From Aeromicrobium choanae (GTDB lineage Bacteria; Actinomycetota; Actinomycetes; Propionibacteriales; Nocardioidaceae): a stretch of 64,000 bases of DNA. Location of the stretch: positions 620,001 through 684,000 of the forward strand of contig NZ_LT796768.1 in assembly GCF_900167475.1 (NCBI RefSeq). Reading direction: 5' to 3'. Positions 36,727 through 45,823 of this stretch are shown here, piece by piece. A program made the translations under genes and the position numbers. Under the pieces are notes generated by a model. It was not told the DNA's origin. It saw only the letters and a program-made list of their open reading frames with translations, and ran no database searches. The first letter of the stretch is position 1; each line of letters starts with the position of its first letter.

Positions 36727-37742
36727 GCGAGCACCTCCACGCCGTCGAGGCGGCCCACCTGGGCGACCACGGCGTCGACGTCCTCACCGTGCACCGACAG
36801 CGTCACGTGCCCGAAGACGGACGAGCCGACGCGGTTCACGCCGCCCTGGACGACCTCGACCGAGACGCCACGCGCGGCCAGTGCCGCGAAGACCTCCGCC
36901 TGGCTGGTGTGGCCCTCGACGTCCACCACGAGCAGCCGGCCGCCGAAGCGCTCGCGGAGCGCCTCGAGCTCGGCGCCCTGTGGCACCTCGTCGACGAGCG
37001 TCGCGACGAAGCGGCGCGTCACCTGCTCGCGCGGGCGCGCGAAGACCTCCGCGACGTCGCCGGACTCCACGACGCGCCCGTGCTCCATGACGCTGACCCG
37101 GTGGGCCAGCGTGCGGACCACGTCCATCTCGTGGGTGATGACGATGATCGTGATGCCCAGGTCCTCGTTCACCTTGCGCAGCAGCGACAGCACCTCACGC
37201 GTGGTGTCGGGGTCGAGAGCGCTGGTCGACTCGTCGGCCAGCAGGATCGACGGGTTCGTCGCCAGCGCCCGGGCGATGCCGACGCGCTGCTTCTGCCCGC
37301 CCGAGAGCTGCTCGGGGTAGGCGTGCGCCTTGTCGGCGAGACCGACGAAGTGCAGCAGCTCGGAGATCCGCCGCTGCCGCTCCGCCTGGTCGACCCCGGC
37401 GAGCTTCAGCGGGAACTCCAGATTCCCCCACACGGTGCGCGACCGCATGAGGTTGAACTGCTGGAAGATCATCCCGATGCCCTGCCGCACCCGGCGGATG
37501 TCGCGCTCGCCCAGCTGGTCGAGCCGCGTCCCGTCCACCGTGACGCTGCCGGAGGTCGGCTGCTCCAGCGCGTTGACGAGTCGCACCAGGGTGGACTTGC
37601 CCGCACCGGAGTAGCCGACGATCGCGTGGATCTCCCCGGCCTCGACGTCGAGGTCGACGCCCCGGATCGCCTCGATCGGGGCGCCGCCCTTCTTCGTCGG
37701 CGCGAACGTCTTGTGGACGTCGCGCAGCTCGACCAGTGCCAT
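36723..37742 (-). CDS. metN: Methionine ABC transporter ATPase
   Basis: A 339-residue ATPase with Walker A GYSGAGKST, signature LSGGQKQR and Walker B ILLADE, followed by a C-terminal NIL/ACT-type domain (about 265-339) that in E. coli MetN senses methionine and inhibits transport. It begins one base after the metQ stop. Confidence 0.93.
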   Translation of the reverse strand: MALVELRDVHKTFAPTKKGGAPIEAIRGVDLDVEAGEIHAIVGYSGAGKSTLVRLVNALEQPTSGSVTVDGTRLDQLGERDIRRVRQGIGMIFQQFNLMRSRTVWGNLEFPLKLAGVDQAERQRRISELLHFVGLADKAHAYPEQLSGGQKQRVGIARALATNPSILLADESTSALDPDTTREVLSLLRKVNEDLGITIIVITHEMDVVRTLAHRVSVMEHGRVVESGDVAEVFARPREQVTRRFVATLVDEVPQGAELEALRERFGGRLLVVDVEGHTSQAEVFAALAARGVSVEVVQGGVNRVGSSVFGHVTLSVHGEDVDAVVAQVGRLDGVEVLA

Positions 37743-37743
37743 G

Positions 37744-38676
37744 TCAGCCCTGCGCGCGGGTGTCCGCCTCGACGTCGGCCAGCGACGCCTGGAGGTCGGC
37801 GGCCGGCGTCTTCAGCAGCTGCGCGGTACCGCCCGAGACCTCCTGGACCCCGTCGAGGACGGGCTGGCTGTTCTGGTAGATCTCGATCAGCTTCTTGTAC
37901 GTCTCGTTGTCCTTGTCCTCGGCGCGGACGGCGAAGACGTTGATGTACGGGACGGCGTTCGGGTCGGACGGGTCGTCCTGCGCGATGGCGTCGGAGAACT
38001 TCAGACCGGCCTTCTCGACGAAGTCGTTGTTGACGATCGCGGCGGCCACGTCGGGCAGCGAGGTGGGCGTCAGGTCGGCCTTGAGGGCCTTGACCTTCAC
38101 CTTGGAGGCGTCCTTGTCGACGTCGGCGAGCGTGGAGAAGATCGAGCCGCCGTCCTTGAGCTTGATCAGACCGGCCGACTGCAGGATCAGCAGGCCACGG
38201 GCCTGGTTGCTGTCGTCGTCGGGCACGACGACGGTGTCGCCGGCCTTGATCTCCTCGACCGAGTCGACCTTCTGCGAGTACAGGCCCAGCGGGTAGATCG
38301 CGGTGGCGCCGACCGGGACGAGATCCTGGTCGTTGGCGACGTTGTAGTCCGCGAGGTAGACGATGTGCTGGAACTGGTTGATGTCGATCTCGCCCTCGGT
38401 CAGCGCCGGGTTGGGCTGGGCGTAGTCGGCGAAGTCGACGACCTCGAGGTCGATGCCCTCCTTCTCGGCCTCCTCGGTGAGCGTCTTCCAGTAGGGGTCG
38501 CTCGCGCCCACGGTGCCCAGCTTGACCTTGGTCAGGTCGCCGCCGGCGCTGTCGCCGCCCCGGGTGAGGGCGAAGGCGATCAGGGCCCCGATGACGGCGA
38601 TCACGACGACCGCCAGCGCGATCGCGGGTCCGCGGCGCTTGGGGGCCTCGATGAGGGGGGAGTTCTGGTCGGACAC
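37744..38676 (-). CDS. metQ: Methionine-binding protein, membrane-anchored
   Basis: A 310-residue NlpA/MetQ-family binding protein: KLGTVGASDPYWKTL, NQFQHIVYLADYN and YPLGLYSQKVDS fit the family. GTG start with AAAGGAA upstream. Instead of a lipobox Cys it has one hydrophobic segment (AIALAVVVIAVIGALIAFAL, about residues 17-36), so it is probably held by an uncleaved N-terminal anchor. First gene of the transporter operon, divergent from trmL. Confidence 0.9.
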   Translation of the reverse strand: MSDQNSPLIEAPKRRGPAIALAVVVIAVIGALIAFALTRGGDSAGGDLTKVKLGTVGASDPYWKTLTEEAEKEGIDLEVVDFADYAQPNPALTEGEIDINQFQHIVYLADYNVANDQDLVPVGATAIYPLGLYSQKVDSVEEIKAGDTVVVPDDDSNQARGLLILQSAGLIKLKDGGSIFSTLADVDKDASKVKVKALKADLTPTSLPDVAAAIVNNDFVEKAGLKFSDAIAQDDPSDPNAVPYINVFAVRAEDKDNETYKKLIEIYQNSQPVLDGVQEVSGGTAQLLKTPAADLQASLADVEADTRAQG

Positions 38677-38828
38677 GGTGGTTCCTTTCGATGGTGCGAC
38701 GGCCCCGGTCCTTGTGGGGGGAGCCACGAAGACCGTAGGCAGGTCCCCCACACCCCTGCGACCACGTCTCACCCATCAAGAACGGACGTCCGCACGGTCG
38801 CCGAAGTGATAGCGCCTACTGTGGGTTC

Positions 38829-39290
38829 GTGTTCCGGATCCTGTTCTTCGAGCCGCGGATCGCGGGCAACACCGGCAACGCGATCCGGCTGGCCGCCGCC
38901 ACCGGGAGCCACCTGCACCTCGTGGATCCGCTCTTCGACTTCGAGGACAGCAAGCTGCGCCGCGCCGGTCTGGACTACCACGACCTCGCCGTCGTCACGG
39001 TGCACGAGACGCTGGAGCAGGCCTACGAGGCCCTGCTGCCGGCCCGGGTGTTCGCGTTCACGACAGCCGCCACCACGGGGTACGCCGACGTCGCCTACGA
39101 GCCCGGCGACGTGCTGCTGTTCGGGCCCGAGCCGACCGGCCTGCCCGAGGACGTCCTCGCCGACGACCGCGTGACCGACCGGCTGCGGCTGCCGATGCTG
39201 CCGTCGCGCCGGTCGATGAACCTGGCCAACTGCGCCTCGATCGCGGTCTACGAGGCGTGGCGGCAGCACGGGTTCGCCGGCGGCGTGTGA
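38829..39290 (+). CDS. trmL: tRNA (cytidine/uridine-34-2'-O)-methyltransferase
   Basis: A 153-residue SPOUT methyltransferase of TrmL size. FFEPRIAGNTGNAIRLAAATG, LLFGPEPTGLPEDVL and LPMLPSRRSMNLANCASIAVYEAW are the three knot motifs that bind SAM. It should methylate the wobble ribose of tRNA-Leu. GTG start six bases after TACTGT: leaderless. Confidence 0.9.
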   Translation: MFRILFFEPRIAGNTGNAIRLAAATGSHLHLVDPLFDFEDSKLRRAGLDYHDLAVVTVHETLEQAYEALLPARVFAFTTAATTGYADVAYEPGDVLLFGPEPTGLPEDVLADDRVTDRLRLPMLPSRRSMNLANCASIAVYEAWRQHGFAGGV

Positions 39291-39329
39291 CGAAGGTCTC
39301 GGACCGGCACGCATCGGCCGCTGATACGG

Positions 39330-39490
39330 TGCGGTTGCCAGTCGCGCTCCTCGTGAGCCAGGGAACCCGGTGCGAACCCGGGACTGACGCGCAGCGGTAA
39401 GGGTGACGGGCGGGGCAACACGCCACTGGACTTCGTGTCCGGGAAGGTGCCTCGTCCGGATGATCCCGAGTCCGAAGACCTGCTGGCCGT
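39330..39490 (+). ncRNA. Cobalamin riboswitch
   Basis: The order of conserved words fits the B12 element: GAGCCAGGGAACCCGGTGCGAA, CCCGGGACTGACGC, GCAGCGG, and at the 3' side GAGTCCGAAGACCTGC, with TTGCCAG and CTGGC able to close P1. It lies in the 269-base leader of the ABC importer gene. The following GTGGGGTTCCACCCC hairpin may be the expression platform. A GATACGGT -10-like word starts at 39323. Confidence 0.85.
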
Positions 39491-39559
39491 GGGGTTCCAC
39501 CCCGCGTCACATCCGCCATCAGGCTCCGCGACAAGAGCCAGGACAGAAACGAGGGGTCC

Positions 39560-40570
39560 ATGTCCCCATTCCGTCGCACCACCCTGCCCACCCGCGTGCT
39601 GGCCACGCTCCTGCTGTCGTCGGTGGCCCTGGCCGCCTGCGCCGGAGCCCCCGAGAGCGACGCCTCGGCTGCTGCCGCGAGCGACCACTACCCCGTCACG
39701 GTCGAGAACTGTGGCGTCCAGATCACCTACGACGCGGCACCGTCGCGCGCCGTCAGCATCTTCCAGGGCGCCACCGAGGTGATGCTGTCGCTCGGGCTGC
39801 AGGACCACATGATCGGCACGACGGGCCTCGACGACGCCGTCGCCGACCGGTGGAAGGAGCCGTACGACGCGATCGACGTCCTCGGCGACGGCGCCCTGTC
39901 ACGCGAGGAGCTGCTCAAGCACGAGTCCGACTTCGCCTACGCCTCCTACATCAGCGCGTTCGACGCCGACAAGGCCGGTGATCGCGATGAGCTCAAGGAT
40001 CTCGGCGTCGCCAGCTACGTCTCGGAGTCCAGCTGCATCGAGCGCAAGGACCAGACACCCGCCTCCTTCGACAAGATCTGGAAGGAGGTCGGCGACATCG
40101 CGACGATCTTCGACGCCGAGAAGGCGGCGCGCAGCTACATCGCCGACGAGAAGAAGCGGATCGCCGACATCTCGGCCGAGCAGGCCGGCGAGGGCCTGAC
40201 GGTCTTCTGGTACGACTCCGAGACCAAGTCCCCCTACACCGGTGCGGGCACCGGAGCGCCTCAGCTCATCATCGAGACGGTCGGGGCCACGAATGCGTTC
40301 GCCGACGTCAAGGGCACGTGGGACTACGTGCCGTGGGAGGACGTCGTCGACGCCGATCCCGACGTGATCGTGCTGGCCGATGCCGAGTGGTCCACCGCGA
40401 AGGAGAAGATCGACTTCCTCAGGAAGGACCCGGCGCTGAGTCGCCTCACGGCGGTGCGCTCGGGCGCCTTCGTCACGCTGCCCTTCTCCGAGACGACGCC
40501 CGGCGTGCGCGTGGTCGACGGCGCGCAGCACATGTCCGAGCAGCTCGAAGCGCTCGATCTTGACCGCTGA
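39560..40570 (+). CDS. ABC importer binding lipoprotein, B12-riboswitch controlled (BtuF/FecB-like)
   Basis: A 336-residue lipoprotein with signal LATLLLSSVALAAC (lipobox Cys 26) and a type III binding-protein fold (PSRAVSIFQGATEVMLSLGL, PWEDVVDADPDVIVLAD). Sequence alone would suggest a siderophore/heme/B12 binder. The cobalamin riboswitch upstream points to cobalamin, cobinamide or a related corrinoid. GAGGGG precedes the ATG. First of four overlapping genes. Confidence 0.82.
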   Translation: MSPFRRTTLPTRVLATLLLSSVALAACAGAPESDASAAAASDHYPVTVENCGVQITYDAAPSRAVSIFQGATEVMLSLGLQDHMIGTTGLDDAVADRWKEPYDAIDVLGDGALSREELLKHESDFAYASYISAFDADKAGDRDELKDLGVASYVSESSCIERKDQTPASFDKIWKEVGDIATIFDAEKAARSYIADEKKRIADISAEQAGEGLTVFWYDSETKSPYTGAGTGAPQLIIETVGATNAFADVKGTWDYVPWEDVVDADPDVIVLADAEWSTAKEKIDFLRKDPALSRLTAVRSGAFVTLPFSETTPGVRVVDGAQHMSEQLEALDLDR

Positions 40571-41624
40571 GGCCGTCGTCGCGGACGCCCCGGCCCTGCG
40601 CCGGGTCGGGGCGCCGACGTTCCTCGGCGTCGCGCTGGTCGCCCTGGTCGCGACGATGCTGACGGCGCTGGCCGTCGGGGCGATCCATGTCCCCCTCGGG
40701 GACGTCATCGCGGTGATCGGCCGGCGACTCGGGCTCATCGAGGGCTCGCAGGTGAGCCTGCGGGACGACCAGATCGTCTGGCAGCTGCGCCTGCCGCGCG
40801 TGCTCGGTGCCGCCGCGACCGGTGCGGGCCTGGCCATGAGCGGAGTGGTGCTGCAGTCGCTGACCCGCAACGCCCTGGCCGATCCCTACCTGCTGGGCGT
40901 CTCCTCCGGTGCGACCGTCGGGGCGGTCCTCGTGATCGTCCTCGGGTTCGCGGTCGCCGGCCTCGGAGGCACGGCGATGCTCACGGTCGCCGCCTTCGCC
41001 GGGGCCATCGCGGCCCTGCTGGCCGTGCTGGCGCTCGCCACCGACCCCACCGGAGGTCTGCCGCCGGCTCGGACGATCCTGGCCGGCGTCGCGGTGGCCC
41101 AGGTGTGTGCCGCCTTCACGGCGTTCGTCGTGATCGTGAGCGATCAGCCCAATGCCGCTCATCGCGTCCTGGCCTGGACCCTGGGCTCCTTCGGCGGCGT
41201 GCGGTGGAGCACCGCGGTCTTCCTCGTGATCGTGACGACCGTGGTCGCGGTCGCCCTGATGTTCATGGCGTCCGACCTCGACGCGTTCGCGTTCGGCGAG
41301 CACGCGGCGGACTCGCTGGGCGTCAACGTCGTCCTCGTCCGCTGGATCCTGCTGATCCTGACGTCACTGCTCGTCGCGGCGCTCGTCGCCAACGTCGGCG
41401 CCATCGGCTTCATCGGGCTGGTCGTGCCGCACATCGCCCGTCTCGCGATCGGCCCGCTGCACCTGCGCCTGCTGCCCGCCACGGCGGTGATCGGCGCCAT
41501 CCTCGCGGTCGGCGCCGACCTGATCGCACGCACGATCGTCGAGGGCACCGAAGTACCGGTCGGAGCCGTCACGGCACTGGTCGGGGCTCCGGTCTTCGCG
41601 ATCCTGCTGAGGAGGCAGCGATGA
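40560..41624 (+). CDS. ABC importer permease (BtuC/FecCD family)
   Basis: A 354-residue FecCD-type permease with about ten membrane segments: LPRVLGAAATGAGLAMSGVVLQSLTRNALADPYLLGVSSGA and GAIGFIGLVVPHIARL are the family blocks. It should form a dimeric corrinoid channel. The only start that covers the family N-terminus is TTG at 40560, overlapping the upstream gene by 11 bases with a weak GAAG before it. Confidence 0.88.
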   Translation: MTAEAVVADAPALRRVGAPTFLGVALVALVATMLTALAVGAIHVPLGDVIAVIGRRLGLIEGSQVSLRDDQIVWQLRLPRVLGAAATGAGLAMSGVVLQSLTRNALADPYLLGVSSGATVGAVLVIVLGFAVAGLGGTAMLTVAAFAGAIAALLAVLALATDPTGGLPPARTILAGVAVAQVCAAFTAFVVIVSDQPNAAHRVLAWTLGSFGGVRWSTAVFLVIVTTVVAVALMFMASDLDAFAFGEHAADSLGVNVVLVRWILLILTSLLVAALVANVGAIGFIGLVVPHIARLAIGPLHLRLLPATAVIGAILAVGADLIARTIVEGTEVPVGAVTALVGAPVFAILLRRQR

Positions 41625-42391
41625 GGCTCCGAGGTCACGGACTCGCGTGGTCGGCCGGCGGACGTCGCATCGTCGACGGCGTCGACATCGAGTGTGCGCC
41701 CGGCACGTTCACCGGCCTGCTCGGTCCCAACGGCTCGGGCAAGACCTCCCTGCTCCGCCTGCTGACCGGCACCCAGGTCCCCGACGAGGGAACGGTGACC
41801 CTCGACGGTCGCGGCATGCACGAGCTGCGTCGTCGCGAGCGAGCCCGTCACCTGGCCGTGGTCGAGCAGCACGCCGACACCGGCCTGGACCTGACCGTCC
41901 GGCAGGTCGTGGAGCTGGGGCGCATCCCGCACCGCGGACGCTGGCCATCGGCGCGTCCCGGCACCGACGCCGCCCTGACCCGGGCGATGCGGGTCGGCGA
42001 GGTCGAGGCCTTGGCCGATCGACGGTGGTCGACGCTCTCGGGTGGAGAGCGTCAGCGTGTCCAGCTGGCGCGGGCGCTCGCCCAGGAGCCGTCCGTGCTC
42101 GTGCTGGACGAGCCGACGAATCATCTCGACCTGGGCCACCAGATCGGCTTCATGGAGCTCGTGCGTGGACTCGGCATCACCGCCGTCGCGGCGTTGCACG
42201 ACCTCGATCTCGCGGCGGCATTCTGCGACCAGGTCGTCGTGATGGAGCGTGGTCGCGTCGTCGCCGGAGGTGATCCGCACACCGTCCTCACGCCTGCGCT
42301 GCTGGCATCGGTCTACGGGGTGCGGGCCGCGGTGGACCGGCACGCCGTGGCCGACCGCCTTCGCGTCACGTGGATCGGGACCCAGGCATGA
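41621..42391 (+). CDS. ABC importer ATPase (BtuD/FepC family)
   Basis: A 256-residue ATPase with Walker A GPNGSGKTS, signature LSGGERQR and Walker B VLVLDEPTNHLD. AGGAGG precedes the ATG, which overlaps the permease stop (ATGA). Partner of the two genes before it. Confidence 0.9.
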   Translation: MRLRGHGLAWSAGGRRIVDGVDIECAPGTFTGLLGPNGSGKTSLLRLLTGTQVPDEGTVTLDGRGMHELRRRERARHLAVVEQHADTGLDLTVRQVVELGRIPHRGRWPSARPGTDAALTRAMRVGEVEALADRRWSTLSGGERQRVQLARALAQEPSVLVLDEPTNHLDLGHQIGFMELVRGLGITAVAALHDLDLAAAFCDQVVVMERGRVVAGGDPHTVLTPALLASVYGVRAAVDRHAVADRLRVTWIGTQA

Positions 42392-43044
42392 ACGACGCGA
42401 ACGCCATGCCCACGGAGGCCCTAATGCTCGTCGCGATGGGCGTCGACGCCCACGGCCACGCCGCACAGCTCGACGAGCTCGGCGCCGCCATCGGCGCGAC
42501 CGTCGCCTACCTGCAGCAGGGGGCTCCGGCACTGGTCGACGAGCTCGACCGCCTCGCCGACGGGGGCGTCTCGCGCATCCGTCTGGTGCGCGCACCCGTG
42601 GGTGCCACGACGCCGGCACGGTCGTGGCTGCGCCGGGTCGCAGCACACTGGGTGCGCGAGCGGCCGGGAACCGAGGTGCTCGTCGCGGGACGAGCCGTCA
42701 CCGGCCGTGAGGCGCCCCTGCAGTCGCCTGCGTGGGAGAGCGTGCCCGCGCATCGCCACCACGTCCTCGTGTGCCGCGGACCTCGCTGCACCGCCCGAGG
42801 CGCGGCGCAGACGGCATCGGCCCTGGCCGACACGCTCGCCGAGCGAGGACTGGGTGACGACGAGGTCCTGGTGACCCAGACCGGCTGCCTGTTCCCGTGC
42901 AACCACGCACCCGTGGTCGTCGTCCATCCCGATGACACCTGGTACGGGCAGGTCGACCACGAGCGCGCCCGGCAGCTCGTGGATGACCATCTCCTGGCCG
43001 GCACCGTGCTGCCGGGAGTCCTGCCGCGCGAGGTGGCTCGATAG
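42388..43044 (+). CDS. CbiX-like N-terminus fused to thioredoxin-like [2Fe-2S] ferredoxin
   Basis: A 218-residue protein. The C-terminal 90 residues carry CRGPRC, then GCLFPC, and [19 protein letters not shown], typical of thioredoxin-like [2Fe-2S] ferredoxins. The N-terminal half ([20 protein letters not shown] and [15 protein letters not shown]) faintly resembles CbiX/SirB chelatases but lacks a clear pair of catalytic His. Overlap with the ATPase gene (ATGA) and the B12 riboswitch suggest a role in corrinoid handling, perhaps reductive removal of the upper ligand. Confidence 0.68.
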   Translation: MNDANAMPTEALMLVAMGVDAHGHAAQLDELGAAIGATVAYLQQGAPALVDELDRLADGGVSRIRLVRAPVGATTPARSWLRRVAAHWVRERPGTEVLVAGRAVTGREAPLQSPAWESVPAHRHHVLVCRGPRCTARGAAQTASALADTLAERGLGDDEVLVTQTGCLFPCNHAPVVVVHPDDTWYGQVDHERARQLVDDHLLAGTVLPGVLPREVAR

Positions 43045-43054
43045 CCTTGGGCAC

Positions 43055-43996
43055 ATGAGCGACTCCCCCCGATCCGCCCACGCCTGGGGCCTGGCCACCG
43101 TCACGCCCGACGGCACCGTCCTGGACGTCTGGTACCCGCAGCCCCTGCTCGGCTCCGCCCCGGAGACCACCACCGAGCCGTCCGCCCTGGTGGCCGCCGC
43201 TCGCGAGGACGCGATCCGCGGGGTCGAGACCCGCGTGGTGCACACCGAGATCGCCGACCTGGACGCCGCGCCCACCGACGCGTACGACGTCTACCTGCGC
43301 CTGCACCTGCTGTCGCACCGCCTCGTGCAGCCGCACGGGCAGAACCTCGACGGCGTCTTCGGACTGCTCAGCAACGTCGTCTGGACCACCATCGGCCCGT
43401 GCCCGGTGGAGGCCTTCGAGGACGTGCGCGCCCATGCCCGCGCCGCCGGGCTCACCGTCGCGGTCACCAGCGTGGACAAGTTCCCGCGCATGACCGACTA
43501 CGTCGTGCCCACCGGCGTGCGCATCGGTGACGCGGACCGCGTGCGCCTCGGGGCGCACCTGGCCGAGGGCACCACCGTCATGCACGAGGGCTTCGTCAAC
43601 TTCAACGCCGGCACGCTCGGGCACGCGATGGTCGAGGGCCGCATCTCGGCCGGCGTCGTCGTGGGCCACGGGTCCGACGTCGGCGGCGGCGCCTCGATCA
43701 TGGGCACCCTGTCCGGCGGCGGCAAGGAGGTCGTCAGCGTCGGCGAGAACTGCCTCATCGGCGCCAACGCGGGCATCGGCATCTCGCTGGGCAACGACTG
43801 CGTCGTCGCCGCGGGCACCTATGTCACCGCCGGCTCCAAGGTCACGCTGCCCGACGGCACCGTGGTGAAGGCGGCCGAGCTGTCGGGCTCGGACGGCATC
43901 CTCTTCCTGACCAACAGCCAGACCGGCGCCATCGAGGCGCGTCCCCGCGGGGGCCGCACCGGCGTCGAGCTGAACGCCGACCTGCACGCCAACTGA
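43055..43996 (+). CDS. dapD: Tetrahydrodipicolinate N-succinyltransferase
   Basis: A 313-residue left-handed-beta-helix acyltransferase of lysine/diaminopimelate synthesis. The hexapeptide repeat region is [20 protein letters not shown] to [14 protein letters not shown], with [16 protein letters not shown] at the active site as in the actinobacterial DapD (Rv1201c type). ATG is seven bases after TAGCCT, with no ribosome-binding site: leaderless. DapC, the next-but-one enzyme of the pathway, is encoded at 51.4 kb. Confidence 0.93.
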   Translation: MSDSPRSAHAWGLATVTPDGTVLDVWYPQPLLGSAPETTTEPSALVAAAREDAIRGVETRVVHTEIADLDAAPTDAYDVYLRLHLLSHRLVQPHGQNLDGVFGLLSNVVWTTIGPCPVEAFEDVRAHARAAGLTVAVTSVDKFPRMTDYVVPTGVRIGDADRVRLGAHLAEGTTVMHEGFVNFNAGTLGHAMVEGRISAGVVVGHGSDVGGGASIMGTLSGGGKEVVSVGENCLIGANAGIGISLGNDCVVAAGTYVTAGSKVTLPDGTVVKAAELSGSDGILFLTNSQTGAIEARPRGGRTGVELNADLHAN

Positions 43997-44820
43997 TGCG
44001 CTGGATCGTCGCCACCGTCGTCGCGACGGTGGCGCTCGTGCTCGTCGTCTTCAAGGTCTTCGAGAGCGGCTCCGACGCGCGCGGCTTCTGTGTCGCCACG
44101 GTCGGCGACCGCACGGTCGAGGTCGACCTCGAGCAGGCGAAGTGGGCGGCCCTCATGGCGGCCAAGGCCCAGCAACGCGGCCTGCCGCCGCGGGCCACCA
44201 CGATCGCCATCGCGACGGCCTACCAGGAGTCGAAGATCCGCAACATCGACTACGGCGACCGCGACTCGGTGGGCCTGTTCCAGCAGCGGCCCTCGCAGGG
44301 CTGGGGCACCGTCGAGCAGATCCTCGACCCGCAATACTCGATCACGAAGTTCTACGACGCGCTGGAGAAGCTCGACGACTACGAGTCGATGGAGATCACC
44401 GACGCGGCCCAGGCCGTGCAGCGCTCGGGCTTCCCCGAGGCGTACGCCGACCACGAGGCCGATGCGCGCGTGCTCGCCTCCTCGCTGCGCGGCTTCTCCC
44501 CCGCCGCGTTCGCCTGCTCGACCGATCTGACGACCGAGTCGAGCACGTCCGCGGACCTCGAGGACTACCTCAATGCTGCGTTCGGCCGCGTGCGCGTGGA
44601 CTCGGACCCCTCGTCGGGGCAGAGCGCGATCGCGCTCACGGGCGAGGACGTGGACTCGCGCGGCTGGGCGCTGGCGCAGTTCCTCGTCGCGAACTCGACC
44701 GAGTTCCGCATCAGCGAGGTCACCTTCGACGACATGCGCTGGGAGGCCGGCCAGAGCGAGCCCGGCTGGGAGCCCACGGAGGACGCCAGCCGCACCGAGG
44801 TGCGCTTCGTCCGTCGCTGA
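43996..44820 (+). CDS. Membrane-anchored lytic transglycosylase-like protein
   Basis: A 274-residue protein with one N-terminal hydrophobic segment (WIVATVVATVALVLVVF) and an extracellular domain. TIAIATAYQESKIRNIDYGDRDSVGLFQQRPSQGWGT matches the SLT/goose-lysozyme-like core, with Glu of YQES as the likely catalytic residue. It may cut or bind peptidoglycan. Its ATG overlaps the dapD stop (TGATG), so wall precursor synthesis and this protein are linked. Confidence 0.78.
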   Translation: MRWIVATVVATVALVLVVFKVFESGSDARGFCVATVGDRTVEVDLEQAKWAALMAAKAQQRGLPPRATTIAIATAYQESKIRNIDYGDRDSVGLFQQRPSQGWGTVEQILDPQYSITKFYDALEKLDDYESMEITDAAQAVQRSGFPEAYADHEADARVLASSLRGFSPAAFACSTDLTTESSTSADLEDYLNAAFGRVRVDSDPSSGQSAIALTGEDVDSRGWALAQFLVANSTEFRISEVTFDDMRWEAGQSEPGWEPTEDASRTEVRFVRR

Positions 44821-44858
44821 CCCCGGCGCCGCGCGGGTGCCCCCTCGCCCCCTGGCCG

Positions 44859-44919
44859 CACTTTTGGAAACGGATGCACCTTCTGCCTGAGCAAGAAGGT
44901 GCATCCGTTTCCAAAAGTG
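44859..44919. terminator. 26-bp perfect hairpin with CACTTTTGGAAAC ends (repeat copy 2)
   Basis: Left arm 44859-44884 begins CACTTTTGGAAACGG and is matched without error by the right arm 44894-44919; the loop is nine bases. Its outer 13 bp are identical to the repeat at 34829-34891. It lies between two convergent genes and should stop transcription from both sides. Confidence 0.8.
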
Positions 44920-44943
44920 GCCGGGGACGCCGCGGGAGTCGGG

Positions 44944-45747
44944 TCAGCCGACGTCGCGACGCAGCGTGATGAAGCGTCCGAGCAGGACGAACACCACGAC
45001 GTATCCCAGCAGCACGGCGGCGCCTGCGCCCCGCGACAGCAGGTCGGCGGACGCGTCGGACGCGAAGAAGCTCGAGCCCATGACGGCGTCGGCCGCCGCG
45101 CCGGGCAGGAACTTGGCCACCTCGGAGGTGGCGTCCCACGCGCCGAGAGCCACTCGGGCGATCGGCTCGATGAACTGCGTGAACGCCAGGATCACGATGA
45201 TCGCGGCGACCTGGTTGGTCAGCACGCTGCCGACCGCGGTGCCCAGGATGGCCCAGATCGTCATGACGACCACGGACATGCCGAGCAGTACGAGCACGTC
45301 GCTCGAGCCGAGGTACGCCCCGTCGCCGCGCCACGCCAGGACGGGCGCCGCACCGAGCACCGTGGAGAGCGTGCCGATGACGCCGTAGACCACGCCGACG
45401 ACGAGGCCGGCGACCAGCTTCGCCGCCATCAGCACCGAGCGGTTCGGCTGGGCCAGCAGGGACGCCGTGATCGTCTTGTGCCGGAACTCGCCCGTGAACA
45501 GCAGGCTGCCGATGATGAGCGGGAAGACGTAGCCGATCGGGCTGGTCAGGGAGTAGATCTGCTTCGCCAGCTCCTCCCCCTCCGCCAGGGCAGCGCCACC
45601 GGTCATGTCCTCGCCCATGTCCACCGTGAACGAGAACGCCATCACGACGCCGATGAACACGAGGTACGCCACCAGCACGAGCGCCAGCAGCCACCAGAGA
45701 CGCGTACTGAAGAGCTTCCTCACCTCTGCCTTGATCGCCGTGCTCAT
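44944..45747 (-). CDS. ABC-2 type transporter permease
   Basis: A 267-residue membrane protein with six hydrophobic segments, starting MSTAIKAEVRKLFSTRLWW, the cytosolic helix usual for ABC-2 permeases. GEFRHKTITASLLAQPNRSVLMAAKLV is the conserved loop. AAGGGAGGTGAC precedes the ATG. It pairs with the ATPase gene just upstream; exported substrate unknown. Confidence 0.86.
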   Translation of the reverse strand: MSTAIKAEVRKLFSTRLWWLLALVLVAYLVFIGVVMAFSFTVDMGEDMTGGAALAEGEELAKQIYSLTSPIGYVFPLIIGSLLFTGEFRHKTITASLLAQPNRSVLMAAKLVAGLVVGVVYGVIGTLSTVLGAAPVLAWRGDGAYLGSSDVLVLLGMSVVVMTIWAILGTAVGSVLTNQVAAIIVILAFTQFIEPIARVALGAWDATSEVAKFLPGAAADAVMGSSFFASDASADLLSRGAGAAVLLGYVVVFVLLGRFITLRRDVG

Positions 45748-45823
45748 GCCGTCACCTCCCTTGAAAAGGCACAGTACGTCGGCGCCGGCATGAGATCTCC
45801 TTGGTTCACTCGCTGTCGCTCGC

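Noticed and set aside
38677..38828. Possible SAM riboswitch before metQ
   Set aside because: The gap lacks the conserved SAM-I, SAM-II or SAM-IV words. Only ordinary short inverted repeats are present.
39560..42391. ABC importer as the uptake system for the DHB siderophore
   Set aside because: The leader carries a cobalamin riboswitch and no iron box, so corrinoid uptake fits better.
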